64,000 bases of DNA from an uncultured Allobosea sp. GTDB lineage: Bacteria > Pseudomonadota > Alphaproteobacteria > Rhizobiales > Beijerinckiaceae. Positions 1 through 8,803 of the stretch are shown here, one piece after another (position 1 is the first letter of the stretch; each line of letters begins with the position of its first letter). Under the pieces are notes generated by a model. The model was given only the letters and a program-made list of their open reading frames with translations, was not told where the DNA came from and did no database searches. The stretch spans positions 1-64,000 of the forward strand of contig NZ_CAMFKW010000008.1 in the NCBI RefSeq assembly GCF_945957345.1. The letters are read 5' to 3'. Both the position numbers and the translations under genes were made by a program.

Positions 1-726
1 TGGCCTGCTTTTACTCCGCCACGATGGCCTGGAATCCGACCGCCGTTGACAGGCGACATCGATCAAGCTTTCGAGCTCGGCCGTCCGGGCCGTCAACTGC
101 TCGATCCGGCCCAGCCTGAAGGCCTCGGCCTGCCGGTCGAGATCGGTCTCCGCGGCTTGCGCGGCGGCGAGCTTGGTGTTCAGCGTCTCCCGTTGGCTCG
201 CCAGCTTGGCGAGCGCCTGTTCCAGTTCGTCGAGCCGGCCGCGATCGGCTCGTGCGTTGACGATGCGGAGCAGGGTCGAGCCTTGCGGGAGAGCGTCGGA
301 AGCGGCCAGTTCCGCCGGTGACGCGACGACCTCTCCCGCGATCGGCGAGCGCAGCGTCATCAGGCGCGCATTGACGACAGCTTCGACACTGGATGTCTGG
401 AGCAGCGTACGCAACGGTACCAGTCCGAAGGTGGCGACAACGGCTGCTCCCAGCAAAACCTTGCTCACCCGCCGGACGGTGGGCGTCAGTACAGGACGCT
501 TGACCGTCTGGGGCACGACGGTTTCGGTCTCGGGCTTGGACACGCCGCCGTCGACATATTGTTTCAGCCGGCTTTGCAGCGCACGCGCGTCCTCAGGTTG
601 CGGGCGGCTGGCTGTGGCTGCCGGAGAAGCCCCCTGGTGAAGCTCGGCTGAAGCCAAATCAGACTTCGCGTCGCCTGTTGTGAGTTCCGCGTCGGATTTC
701 TCGGGCTGCAGAGCTTGATGGGCCAT
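1..726 (-). CDS. HlyD-family membrane-fusion (periplasmic adaptor) protein, N-terminal part
   Basis: The frame is open from an ATG at 726 to the left edge (242 codons), so only the N-terminal part is seen. A hydrophilic cytoplasmic leader (residues 1-88) is followed by one membrane segment (about 89-106), the short beta/lipoyl-type stretch typical of adaptors (TLRSPIAGEV near 124-133), and an Ala/Glu/Leu-rich coiled-coil hairpin from about 160 to 222. This is the order of HlyD/EmrA-type adaptors, which link an inner-membrane exporter or polysaccharide synthase to the periplasm. The partner must lie to the left. The last 20 codons before the edge are Arg/Ser-rich and look less like real coding sequence, so a frameshift near the edge is possible. 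The substrate cannot be told. Confidence 0.7.
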   Translation of the reverse strand, partial: MAHQALQPEKSDAELTTGDAKSDLASAELHQGASPAATASRPQPEDARALQSRLKQYVDGGVSKPETETVVPQTVKRPVLTPTVRRVSKVLLGAAVVATFGLVPLRTLLQTSSVEAVVNARLMTLRSPIAGEVVASPAELAASDALPQGSTLLRIVNARADRGRLDELEQALAKLASQRETLNTKLAAAQAAETDLDRQAEAFRLGRIEQLTARTAELESLIDVACQRRSDSRPSWRSKSRP

Positions 727-1186
727 TTTTTACGTCCCGGTTGTCGAACGGAACGATTGGCCAGAGCGATTTCCCAAGGCTTAAACGGGCGGGAGCCAGA
801 GGGATAAGTCAAGAACAGCGGAAACAAACGATGAAGCGAAGGTATTAAACTGTCGATACGAAAGATTTACGCTGTCGCCTCTGATGTCCGTGCCGAAATG
901 GCCGATGTCGCCCAGGCGAGGTCGGCTTTCTAAATCGGCCAGCCGGTGAGGGGGCATCGGTGCAGCTCGTTTTGAAGCGCGGATAAGAAATTCAGATAGG
1001 CTCGCAATCATCTGCGGGCGGTCAGTCACCGAAGCATCTCCACATGATCTGATTGCGTCGTCTCGTCTCCGTTTGCTCTGCGGCAAATGCACTTCTCGTT
1101 CTCCCGGGTTGCATCCGGCAGATGCTGTGTTCTCCCGTCGGACCTGCTAGGGGAAGGATATTCTCCGTGTTAGCCGGCAGGGTCTC
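727..1186. other. Intergenic region, no supported gene
   Basis: This 460-base gap separates the divergent HlyD-type and PatB-type genes. A minus-strand reading frame of about 100 codons (1092-781) runs through it, but it has no recognisable domain and its composition is atypical. The stretch around 820-900 is less GC-rich and is where promoters for the two flanking genes would be expected. I cannot point to a convincing -35/-10 pair. Confidence 0.4.
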
Positions 1187-2371
1187 ATGCAGCTTTCTCA
1201 CAATTTCGACGAGCGGATCGATCGCCGCGGCACCCATTCGGCCAAATGGGACAAGATGGAAACCGTCTATGGCGTGCCGGCCGATGGCGGCATCGCGATG
1301 TGGGTCGCGGATATGGATTTCCGCCCGCCGGCCTGCGTGCAGAGCGCTCTCGATGGCATGAATGCCCACGGCGTCTACGGCTATTTCGGCGATGACCGCG
1401 CCTATCTCGCCGCGATCCGCTGGTGGATGTCGAACCGGCATGGCTGGGAGGTCGAGCCTGCCTCGGTCTTCACGACGCATGGCCTCGTCAACGGCACGGC
1501 GCTCTGCGTCGAGGCCTATACCAAGCCGGGCGACGGCGTCGTCCTGATGACCCCGGTCTACCATGCCTTCGCGCGCATCGTGACCGCGTCGGGCCGCCAG
1601 GTCGTCGAATGCCCGCTGGCGCAGGAGCATGGACGCTACGTCCTCGACATCCCTGCCTGGGATGCCGCGATGACCGGCAAGGAGCGCATGCTGATCCTCT
1701 GCTCGCCGCATAATCCGGGCGGGCGCGTCTGGACCCGCGACGAGCTCCGCGCGATCGCCGATTTCTGCAAGCGCCACGACCTCATCCTTGTCTCGGACGA
1801 GATCCACCACGACCTCGTCATGCCCGGCCAGAAGCACACGGTGATGCCGGTCGCCGCGCCCGAGATCATGGACCGCCTGGTCATGATGACGGCGACGACC
1901 AAGACCTTCAACATCGCCGGTGCCCATATCGGCAACGTCATCATCCCCGACGAGCGGCTGCGCGAACTCTTCCGCGGGCGCATGGATGCGCTCGGCATCT
2001 CCCCGAACTCCTTCGGCATGGCGATGGCCACCGCCGCCTACAGCCCCGAGGGCGCGGCCTGGGTCGATGCGCTCAACCTCTATCTCGACGGCAACCGCCG
2101 CATCTTCGATGCCGGAGTCGATGCGATCCCCGGCGTTCGTTCGATGCCGCTGGAATCGACCTATCTCGCCTGGGCGGATTTCTCGGGGACGGGGATGGAG
2201 CCGGCCGAGTTCACCGCGCGCATCGAGAAGCAGGCGAAGATCGCCGTCAATCACGGCCCGACCTTCGGCAAGGGCGGCGAGAGCTTCCTGCGCTTCAACC
2301 TGGCGACGCCGCGCTGTGTCGTCGAGGAAGCCGTCGCGCGCCTGAAGCTGGCTTTCGCGGATCTGCAATAG
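1187..2371 (+). CDS. PatB/MalY-family PLP-dependent C-S lyase / aminotransferase
   Basis: This 394-residue protein belongs to the fold-type I PLP enzymes. The PLP lysine is most likely Lys239 in TATTKTFNIAG, the PLP-nitrogen aspartate is Asp204 in SDEIHHDL, and the substrate/phosphate-site motif SPHNPGG lies at 173-179. The N-terminal segment MWVADMDF (38-45) is characteristic of the MalY/PatB subgroup, which cleaves the C-S bond of cystathionine or other cysteine conjugates to pyruvate, ammonia and a thiol. It is cytosolic and monocistronic. The next gene encodes an amino-acid binding protein, so a role in sulfur-amino-acid use is possible but not shown. Plain aminotransferase activity cannot be excluded. 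Confidence 0.88.
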   Translation: MQLSHNFDERIDRRGTHSAKWDKMETVYGVPADGGIAMWVADMDFRPPACVQSALDGMNAHGVYGYFGDDRAYLAAIRWWMSNRHGWEVEPASVFTTHGLVNGTALCVEAYTKPGDGVVLMTPVYHAFARIVTASGRQVVECPLAQEHGRYVLDIPAWDAAMTGKERMLILCSPHNPGGRVWTRDELRAIADFCKRHDLILVSDEIHHDLVMPGQKHTVMPVAAPEIMDRLVMMTATTKTFNIAGAHIGNVIIPDERLRELFRGRMDALGISPNSFGMAMATAAYSPEGAAWVDALNLYLDGNRRIFDAGVDAIPGVRSMPLESTYLAWADFSGTGMEPAEFTARIEKQAKIAVNHGPTFGKGGESFLRFNLATPRCVVEEAVARLKLAFADLQ

Positions 2372-2469
2372 GCGGGGCCGCCGCCTCGGCAGGGAAAGGC
2401 CTGCGCTGCCGATTGACGGGAGCCGGGCCGCGTGGAACATCGTCGGCACTATTGTAATATGGGGATGGA

Positions 2470-3486
2470 ATGATGAAGCTTACCCTGGCGCTTGCCGCTG
2501 CTGTCGTTTGCGCCGTTTCGGTTTCGGCGGAAGCGCAGACCTTGAAGACCATCCAGTCGCGTGGCGTCCTGAATTGCGGGACCGGCGCGAATCTCGCGGG
2601 CTTCGCCGTTCCCGACGCGAATGGCGTCCTAACCGGCATCAATGCCGATTATTGCCGAGCGCTCGCTGCGGCGGTCTTCGGCGACAAGTCCAAGGTCAAG
2701 TTCATCCAGCTGCCGTCGAAGGACCGGATCACCGCGCTGCAGTCGGGCGAGACCGATCTCATCGCCGCGACCACGACATGGACCATGAGCCGCGACACAA
2801 CGCTCGGCCAGAACTTCCGTCCGATCTACTACTATGACGGCCAGGGCTTCATGGTGAAGAAGTCGATGAACATCAAATCGGCGAAGGAGCTCAGCGGCGC
2901 CTCGATCTGCATCCAGCAGGGCACCACGACAGAACTCAATACGGCGGACTATTTCCGCAAGAACAACATGAAGTTCGAGCCGGTGACCTTCGCCACCAAC
3001 AACGAGGCGACCGAGGCCTATGAGAGCGGCCGCTGCGACGCCTTCACCACCGATGCGTCCGGCCTCTATTCCGAGCGCATGCGCTTCAAGTCGCCGGGCG
3101 ACCACATCGTCCTGCCGGAAACGATCTCGAAGGAGCCCCTGGGCTACGTCACCCGCCACGGCGACGACCAGTGGTTCGATATCGTCACTTGGGTCCATTT
3201 CGCGCAGATCACGGCCGAGGAGCTCGGCGTGACCCAGGCCAATGTCGACGAGATGCGCGAGAAGTCGGACAATCCTGAGATCAAGCGCCTGCTCGGCAAG
3301 GAAGGCACTTTCGGCGAGGGGCTCGGCCTCAAGAACGATTGGGCCTATAACGCCATCAAGGCCGTCGGCAACTACGGCGAGATGTTCGAGCGCAATCTCG
3401 GCGGGGGCTCGTTGCTCAAGATCGCGCGCGGCCAGAACGCGCTGTGGAGCAATGGTGGCCTGATGTACGCGGCGCCGATCCGTTAA
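2470..3486 (+). CDS. AapJ-like general amino-acid ABC transporter substrate-binding protein
   Basis: This 338-residue periplasmic protein has a signal peptide of about 22 residues (cleavage near AEA-QT). The rest follows the SBP family-3 pattern of the AapJ branch, with GVLNCGTG at the start of the mature protein, GINADYCRALAAAVFGD, and AATTTWTMSRD in the ligand-binding lobe. AapJ delivers a broad range of L-amino acids to the AapQMP permease/ATPase. No permease or ATPase gene adjoins it, so it is an orphan binding protein that must borrow a transporter encoded elsewhere or act in sensing. Two ATGs lie in tandem (2470 and 2473); the purine-rich GGGGATGGA just upstream suits either. It ends at a strong hairpin. 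Confidence 0.88.
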   Translation: MMKLTLALAAAVVCAVSVSAEAQTLKTIQSRGVLNCGTGANLAGFAVPDANGVLTGINADYCRALAAAVFGDKSKVKFIQLPSKDRITALQSGETDLIAATTTWTMSRDTTLGQNFRPIYYYDGQGFMVKKSMNIKSAKELSGASICIQQGTTTELNTADYFRKNNMKFEPVTFATNNEATEAYESGRCDAFTTDASGLYSERMRFKSPGDHIVLPETISKEPLGYVTRHGDDQWFDIVTWVHFAQITAEELGVTQANVDEMREKSDNPEIKRLLGKEGTFGEGLGLKNDWAYNAIKAVGNYGEMFERNLGGGSLLKIARGQNALWSNGGLMYAAPIR

Positions 3487-3510
3487 GCGCGGCACGGTCC
3501 GTCGACTGAC

Positions 3511-3555
3511 ATGCAGAAGGGCCCGGCTGCGACAAGCAGCCGGGCCCTTCTGCAT
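3511..3555 (+). terminator. Strong hairpin terminator after the amino-acid binding protein gene
   Basis: A perfect 20-base inverted repeat (3511-3530 with 3536-3555) encloses a 5-base loop (GACAA), 24 bases after the stop codon. The stem core is GGGCCCGGCTGC. There is no long T-run afterwards, so it may act as a transcription stop or as a 3' stabilising hairpin. Confidence 0.7.
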
Positions 3556-3668
3556 TCCGTCCCGCGCGTTACGCCTGCCGGCAATCCGCCAGAACCCCTT
3601 GCGATCCGCAGCGGACAGGCGGATTGAGGGGAGAGGCTGTTCGAGTCCGAAAGATGAGGGTGAAGGCG

Positions 3669-6017
3669 ATGGCGGCTCCGATCGTTCCGGCAAGCGAAGC
3701 TGTGACGGAAAGCGAGGCTTTTCGCCCGCATACCTCGCATTGGGGCGTGTTCTCGGCCCGCATGAAAGGCGGGGAGCTCGAAGTCCGCCCGCATCCGGTC
3801 GATCCCGACCCCAACGAAATCATCCAGAATTTCCCGGCGGCCCTGCGCCATCGCGCCCGCATTGCCCAGCCAATGGTCCGTCGCGGCTGGCTGGAGAATG
3901 GCCCCGGCCCCGACAGCCGCCGCGGCAGCGACGACTATGTGCCGATGTCCTGGTCAGCGGTGCTCGATAAGCTCGCCGCCGAACTGCGCCGCGTGCGTGA
4001 CGATCACGGCCCCGGCGCCATCTTCGGCGGCTCCTACGGCTGGGCCAGCGCCGGCCGCTTCCACCACGCCCAGAGCCAGATCCACCGCTTCCTCAACACC
4101 TCGACCGGTGGCTATGTGAAGTCGGTCAACAGCTATTCCTCGGGCGCCTCCTCCGTCCTCGTGCCGCATATCATCGGCGATTACGAGGATCTGGTGAAGC
4201 GCAACGTCTCCTGGGAGCAGATCGCCGATCACAGCGAGATCGTGCTCGCCTTCGGCGGCATGGCCCTGAAGAACAGCATGGTCGCAGGCGGCGGCACCAG
4301 CCGCCATGTCGAGCGCGGCGCGATGGAGCGGGCGCAGGAGCGCGGCTGCGAGTTCGTCCTGGTCAGCCCGCTGCGCAGCGACCTGCCTGCCGAGGCCAGC
4401 GCCGAATGGGTAGCCAACGTTCCCGGCAGCGATACCGCGCTGATGCTGGCGCTGGTCCATACGCTCGTCGTCAACGGCCTGCATGACCGCGCCTTCCTCG
4501 ACCGCTACACCGTCGGCTGGCCGGTCTTCGAGCGCTATCTGCTTGGCGAGACCGACGGGCAGCCCAAGGATGCTGCCTGGGCCGCTCCGATCGCCGGCAT
4601 GCCCACCGACGAGATCGAGGCGCTGGCGAAGCGGCTGCATGGCAAGCGTGCGCTCGTTGTCGTGGCCCATGCCCTGCAGCGCGCCGCCCATGGCGAGCAG
4701 CCGGTCTGGATGGGCATGGTGCTCGCGGCGGCGCTCGGCCAGATCGGCCTGCCCGGCGGCGGTTATGGCTACGGGCTCGGCGCCATCGCCTATTACGGCC
4801 GGCGCTACAATGCCGTGCCGATGCCGACCTTCTCGCAGGGCAAGAACCCGATCAGCGATTACATCCCGGTCGCGCGCATCTCAGACATGCTGCTCAACCC
4901 GGGCACGACCTATCGCTACAATGGCCAGACCCGGACCTATCCCGAGATCAAGCTGGTCTACTGGGCGGGCGGCAATCCGTTCCATCATCACCAGGACCTG
5001 AATCGCCTGCGCGAGGCCTTCGCCCGCATCGATACGCTGGTCGTGCACGAGCTCGCCTGGACCGCGACGGCCCGCCATGCCGATATCGTGCTGCCCTGCA
5101 CGATGACGCTGGAGCGCGAGGATATCGGCGGCAATCCCAACGACCCGCTTCTGGTGCCGATGCATCCGGTGGTCGCACCCTATGGCGAGGCTCGCGACGA
5201 CTACGCGATCTTCGCCGACCTTGCCGAGCGCCTCGGCACGGGCGAGGCCTTCACCGAAGGCCGTACCACCAGGCAATGGCTGGAGCATCTCTACGAGCCC
5301 ACCCGCAAGGCGCTGGCGGCAAAGGGGCTCCCGGCACCGAGCTTCGCCGAGTTCTGGGCGAGCGAGGGCTTCGACCTGCCGCAGCAGCCGGACGACGGCG
5401 GCAACCTGCGCGCCTTCCGGGCCGATCCGGATGCTTCGCCGCTGCCGACGCCATCGGGCAAGCTCGAGATCTTCTCGCAGACGATCGCCGGCTTCGGCGA
5501 GGCCGATTGCCCCGGCCATCCGACCTGGCTCGGCGCCAGCAACGTGCCGGATGACGCGAACCCTTACGTGCTCGTCGCCAACCAGCCGCGCACCCGGCTG
5601 CACAGCCAGTTCGATTTCGGCGGCCATAGCAGCGAGGGCAAGCTCCGCGGCCGCGAGGTCGCGCGCATGCACCCGGAAGATGCTGCGGCGCGCGGCCTCG
5701 TCGATGGCGACATCATCCGTATCTCGAACGAGCGCGGGGCTTGTCTTGCCGGCGTCATCATCACCGACGGTATCCGCAAGGGCGTCGTGCAATTGCCGAC
5801 CGGTGCCTGGTACGACCCGGTCGATCCGACCGAGGACAAGCCGCTCTGCGTCCACGGCAATCCGAACGTCCTGACCCGCGATATCGGCACCTCGGCGCTG
5901 GCGCAGGGCTGCACCGGGCAGCTCACGACGGTCCAGGTCATGCGCTTCGACGGCAACCTGCCGCCGATCCAGGCCTTCGATCCGCCGGGTTCGCGTACGG
6001 CCGAAGCCGCCGAATAA
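3669..6017 (+). CDS. Molybdopterin oxidoreductase of the DMSO/TMAO/biotin sulfoxide reductase family (BisC-like)
   Basis: The protein has 782 residues from the ATG at 3669, which has AGGGTGAAGG just upstream; in-frame ATGs at 3624 and 3654 are alternatives. It has the single-cofactor layout of the DMSO reductase family, with no N-terminal Cys cluster for an Fe-S centre and no Tat signal. That matches cytoplasmic biotin/methionine sulfoxide reductases (BisC) better than exported TorA or DorA. The serine in NSYSSGAS (Ser157) aligns by position with the Mo-ligand serine of this family. The C-terminal third is the usual MoCo-dinucleotide-binding domain (VANQPRTRLHSQFDFGG). Likely role: repair of oxidised biotin or methionine using bis-MGD. 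The substrate is inferred. Confidence 0.85.
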   Translation: MAAPIVPASEAVTESEAFRPHTSHWGVFSARMKGGELEVRPHPVDPDPNEIIQNFPAALRHRARIAQPMVRRGWLENGPGPDSRRGSDDYVPMSWSAVLDKLAAELRRVRDDHGPGAIFGGSYGWASAGRFHHAQSQIHRFLNTSTGGYVKSVNSYSSGASSVLVPHIIGDYEDLVKRNVSWEQIADHSEIVLAFGGMALKNSMVAGGGTSRHVERGAMERAQERGCEFVLVSPLRSDLPAEASAEWVANVPGSDTALMLALVHTLVVNGLHDRAFLDRYTVGWPVFERYLLGETDGQPKDAAWAAPIAGMPTDEIEALAKRLHGKRALVVVAHALQRAAHGEQPVWMGMVLAAALGQIGLPGGGYGYGLGAIAYYGRRYNAVPMPTFSQGKNPISDYIPVARISDMLLNPGTTYRYNGQTRTYPEIKLVYWAGGNPFHHHQDLNRLREAFARIDTLVVHELAWTATARHADIVLPCTMTLEREDIGGNPNDPLLVPMHPVVAPYGEARDDYAIFADLAERLGTGEAFTEGRTTRQWLEHLYEPTRKALAAKGLPAPSFAEFWASEGFDLPQQPDDGGNLRAFRADPDASPLPTPSGKLEIFSQTIAGFGEADCPGHPTWLGASNVPDDANPYVLVANQPRTRLHSQFDFGGHSSEGKLRGREVARMHPEDAAARGLVDGDIIRISNERGACLAGVIITDGIRKGVVQLPTGAWYDPVDPTEDKPLCVHGNPNVLTRDIGTSALAQGCTGQLTTVQVMRFDGNLPPIQAFDPPGSRTAEAAE

Positions 6018-6037
6018 GCCGTTCCGATACAGGAACC

Positions 6038-6074
6038 CGCGATCCGCCGCTCCGGAAACCGGCGGCGGATCGCG
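6038..6074 (+). terminator. Hairpin after the molybdoenzyme gene
   Basis: A 12-base perfect inverted repeat (CGCGATCCGCCG at 6038-6049 and its complement at 6063-6074) with a 13-base loop lies 20 bases after the stop codon. There is no T-run. It separates the molybdoenzyme gene from the FAD oxidase gene and may act as a terminator. Confidence 0.5.
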
Positions 6075-6123
6075 TGAGAGCCGTTACGCCCGACTATCCG
6101 CTGCCTGTCCTTCGCGAGACCGC

Positions 6124-7404
6124 ATGTCCTCCTCCTATATCGATACCTATTATCGCCGCACGCTCGCGACGCAGGAGAGCTATCCGCCGGCCGAAGGCAC
6201 GCTGAAGACGGATATCTGCATCGTCGGTGGCGGCCTCGCCGGCCTGACCGCCGCGCTCGATCTGGCTCGCGCCGGGCGCTCCGTCCTGCTGTTGGAGGCC
6301 GAACGCGTCGCCTGGGGCGCCTCAGGCCGCAATGGCGGCTTCGTCAGCCCGGGCTATGCGACCTCGCTCGCTGCGATCGAGCGTCAGACCAACCGCGACC
6401 ATGCCGACGAGCTCTATCGCCTGACGATGGAGGGGGTGGAGATCGTCCGCGGCAATATCGAAAGCCTTGCCATCACCGAAGCCGCGCCGTCGCCGGGCAT
6501 CATGAAGGTTGTCCGCTATGACGGCGGCGCCGGGCTGCAAGTGGTGCGCGACACGCAGGAGAAGCGCTTCGGTCGGAAGCTCCGCTATCTCGGCCGCGAC
6601 GAGACGCGCGCGCTGCTCAATTCGCCGAAATACCACGCCTCGCTGACGGCCGACGATTCCTTCCATTTCCACCCGCTGAACTATGCCCGCGCGCTCGCCC
6701 GCGAGATTGTCCGGCTCGGCGGCAAGATCCACGAGGGCTCATCGGTCGTCTCCTGCGAGCTCGACGGCGCGGTGAAGCGCCTGAAGACCGCCAAGGCGAC
6801 GATCGAGGCCGATCAGGTGCTGTTCACGACCGGCGGCTATACCGGCTCCGTGCTGCCGGCGCTGCGCCGGGCCTATATCCCGATCGCGACCTATGTGCTG
6901 CTGACCGAAGCCGCGCCCGATCTGATCCGCTCGGCGATCCGCATCGGCACCGGCGTCGGCGACGACCGTCGCGCGGGCGACTACTATCGCACCGTCGAAG
7001 GCGGCTCGCGCATCCTCTGGGGCGGGCGCATTACCACGCGCACGACCGAGCCGAGCGACGTCGCCGCGATCCTGCGCCACGAGATGGTCACGACCTATCC
7101 GCAGCTCGCCGAGCTCAAGATCGAGACCGCGTGGTCGGGCCTGATGTCCTATGCCCGCCACCTCATGCCGCAGATCGGCCAGTATCGGCCGGGCGTCTGG
7201 TATTGCACGGCCTTCGGCGGACACGGCATGAACACCACCGCGATCGGCGGCACCGTCATCGCGGAGGCGATCCGCGGCGCCAGCGACCGTTACAAGCTGT
7301 TCGCGCCCTTCGGCCTGGTCTGGAATGGTGGCCCCTTCGGCACGGCAGCGGTCCAAATGACCTATTGGAGCTATCAGGCGGCCGACCTGATCCGGGGGCG
7401 ATAA
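6124..7404 (+). CDS. FAD-dependent amine/amino-acid oxidase (DAO family, PuuB/DadA-like)
   Basis: This 426-residue flavoprotein has the dinucleotide-binding motif VGGGLAGL at 34-41 and the FAD-contact stretch GASGRNGGFVSPGY at 65-78. The latter is typical of the gamma-glutamylputrescine oxidase (PuuB) and related glycine-oxidase-fold enzymes. The C-terminal FAD motif AFGGHGMNTTAIGG closes the Rossmann fold. Family members oxidise C-N bonds of secondary or primary amines, passing electrons to O2 or a quinone. A separate -CoA or glutamyl-polyamine gene set is not adjacent, so the substrate is unknown. A complex inverted repeat lies immediately downstream, before the convergent chromate-transporter genes. 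Confidence 0.82.
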   Translation: MSSSYIDTYYRRTLATQESYPPAEGTLKTDICIVGGGLAGLTAALDLARAGRSVLLLEAERVAWGASGRNGGFVSPGYATSLAAIERQTNRDHADELYRLTMEGVEIVRGNIESLAITEAAPSPGIMKVVRYDGGAGLQVVRDTQEKRFGRKLRYLGRDETRALLNSPKYHASLTADDSFHFHPLNYARALAREIVRLGGKIHEGSSVVSCELDGAVKRLKTAKATIEADQVLFTTGGYTGSVLPALRRAYIPIATYVLLTEAAPDLIRSAIRIGTGVGDDRRAGDYYRTVEGGSRILWGGRITTRTTEPSDVAAILRHEMVTTYPQLAELKIETAWSGLMSYARHLMPQIGQYRPGVWYCTAFGGHGMNTTAIGGTVIAEAIRGASDRYKLFAPFGLVWNGGPFGTAAVQMTYWSYQAADLIRGR

Positions 7405-7430
7405 GCCTTCGATCGCCGCAGCGTCGCACC

Positions 7431-7571
7431 CACGTTGTCATTCCGGGGCGCGCCGCAGGCGCGAGCCCGGAGCCCACGACTGGGTGAGACTCTTGATGCC
7501 GGGCTGCCAGCCGCTCGCCCGGTCGTAGGTTCCGGGTTCTTCGCTGCGCGAAGCCCCGGAATGACAACGTG
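7431..7571. repeat. Interspersed inverted-repeat element, copy 1
   Basis: Perfect 18-base terminal inverted repeats (7431-7448 and 7554-7571, core TTGTCATTCCGGGG) enclose about 105 bases that contain further GC-rich palindromic pieces (CGCGCCGCAGGCGCG and TTCGCTGCGCGAAG). The same ends and similar inner modules recur at 58158-58291. It fills the gap between two converging genes and could fold as a bidirectional terminator. It encodes nothing recognisable. Confidence 0.75.
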
Positions 7572-7587
7572 CGGTGGTTCCAGTCGG

Positions 7588-8124
7588 TTAGATCAGCGCC
7601 AGCAGGTGCAGTCCGACGAAACAGCCGGCCCCGCCAGCGATCAGCAGCAGCGGGTTGACCGGCGTCAGCATCAGCAGGGCCGTCGAGACGAGCGCGATGC
7701 TCCGGCCGAGCCACCCGCTGTCGAGGGACTGGATCAGCACGTAGCTTGCCGCCAGGATCATGCCCGCCGCGACCGGCCGTAAGCCCTTTTCGAGGGCGCG
7801 CAGCGGGCGGGCGCCCTCGTAGCGCGACCAGATATGGGCAACGCCGTAGATCAGGAAGGCGGTCGGCCCGAAGATGCCGACGGTTGCGGCGAGCGCGCCC
7901 CAGAAGCCTGCGATTTGCCAGCCGATCAGCGTCGCCAGCAGCGAGCCCGGCCCGGGCGCCAGGCGCGCGATCGCGAAGGCGTCGACGAATTGCGAGGCGC
8001 TCATCCACTGATGCAGATCGACGATCTGGCGGTGCATGTCGGCGATGGCGCTCTGACCGCCGCCGATGGTCACCAGCGAGAGTGGCAGGAAGACGAGGAG
8101 GATGCTGAAAGGTAGCGACGGCAT
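7588..8124 (-). CDS. Chromate transporter family protein, C-terminal-type half
   Basis: This 178-residue hydrophobic protein corresponds to one half of the two-domain ChrA transporter. It carries the family motif LSLVTIGGGQSAI (near residues 14-26) and a second conserved stretch with ARLAPGPGSL (about 53-62). I used the ATG at 8124 because the longer frame starting at 8202 only overlaps the upstream partner gene with a non-conserved Arg-rich leader. Short-chain CHR proteins work as pairs with opposite membrane topology. The partner is the gene immediately upstream, 8 bases away. Family role: CrO4(2-) or sulfate-coupled anion export. The actual substrate is not tested. Confidence 0.85.
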   Translation of the reverse strand: MPSLPFSILLVFLPLSLVTIGGGQSAIADMHRQIVDLHQWMSASQFVDAFAIARLAPGPGSLLATLIGWQIAGFWGALAATVGIFGPTAFLIYGVAHIWSRYEGARPLRALEKGLRPVAAGMILAASYVLIQSLDSGWLGRSIALVSTALLMLTPVNPLLLIAGGAGCFVGLHLLALI

Positions 8125-8132
8125 CGTGTGAC

Positions 8133-8681
8133 TCAACCGTCCCGATAGGTTACGGCGACGCTGAGCGAGCCGGCGCCGAGCACCGTCCAAAGCAGCGGCC
8201 ATTTCAGGATTGCGACAGCTACGAAGGTCGCTGCCATGATTGCGAGCGGGAACGCGCGACGCGGTACCCGTCGCGCGGCGGTCAGCCCCATAGCCAGCGA
8301 CAGGCCGATCGCCGCCGAGGCTGCGCCGCCGAGCGCGACATGTGTGATCTCGTAGCCGCCGAGCGAGGCGAAGAGGCTGCCGATCAGGACGATGACGAAG
8401 GCGGCGGGCACGACGATGCCGAGCCAGGAAGCGATGGCGCCGCTGCGCCCGCCGAGCTTGTAGCCGATCCAGATCGCCATGTTGGTGACGTTGACGCCGG
8501 GCAGGGCCTGCGCGACCGAAAGCCCGTTGAGGAAGTCCTCCTCGCTCATCAGGCGCCGCCGCTGGACGAATTCCCGGAGCATCCAGCCGCTCAGGCCGCC
8601 GCCGAAGCTGGTCAGCCCGATCCGCGCGAAGATCAGGAAGAGTTGCAGCGCGCTCGGGCGCTCGGCGAAGGCATCCGGCAT
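8133..8681 (-). CDS. Chromate transporter family protein, N-terminal-type half
   Basis: This 182-residue membrane protein has the CHR N-terminal signature FARIGLTSFGGGLSGWMLREFV (about residues 18-39) and the conserved PG segment in AQALPGVNVTNMAIW. It is the first gene of a two-gene operon with the complementary half 8 bases downstream, giving a heterodimeric short-chain ChrA transporter. About five or six hydrophobic segments are visible. Function is by family: chromate efflux or a related oxyanion transport. No regulator gene (ChrB) lies nearby, so a metal-specific role is uncertain. Confidence 0.85.
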   Translation of the reverse strand: MPDAFAERPSALQLFLIFARIGLTSFGGGLSGWMLREFVQRRRLMSEEDFLNGLSVAQALPGVNVTNMAIWIGYKLGGRSGAIASWLGIVVPAAFVIVLIGSLFASLGGYEITHVALGGAASAAIGLSLAMGLTAARRVPRRAFPLAIMAATFVAVAILKWPLLWTVLGAGSLSVAVTYRDG

Positions 8682-8803
8682 CTGATTCTGCGTCCTGAGA
8701 CGGCTGACGAATTCAGAAAGCAGGCTTCACGGGAATTGACCAGCACCGAAGCGCATTGCCGGCATGAAGCCATGCTTTGATCGTCGGCAAATCTGAGCGG
8801 TCT

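Noticed and set aside
781..1092. Possible small minus-strand gene upstream of PatB
   Set aside because: No family resemblance, no clear ribosome site, atypical codon use; treated as intergenic.
1022..2449. Minus-strand open frame of 475 codons over the PatB/MalY gene
   Set aside because: Antisense to a gene with intact PLP motifs; product is Arg/Asp/Gly-rich with no domain.
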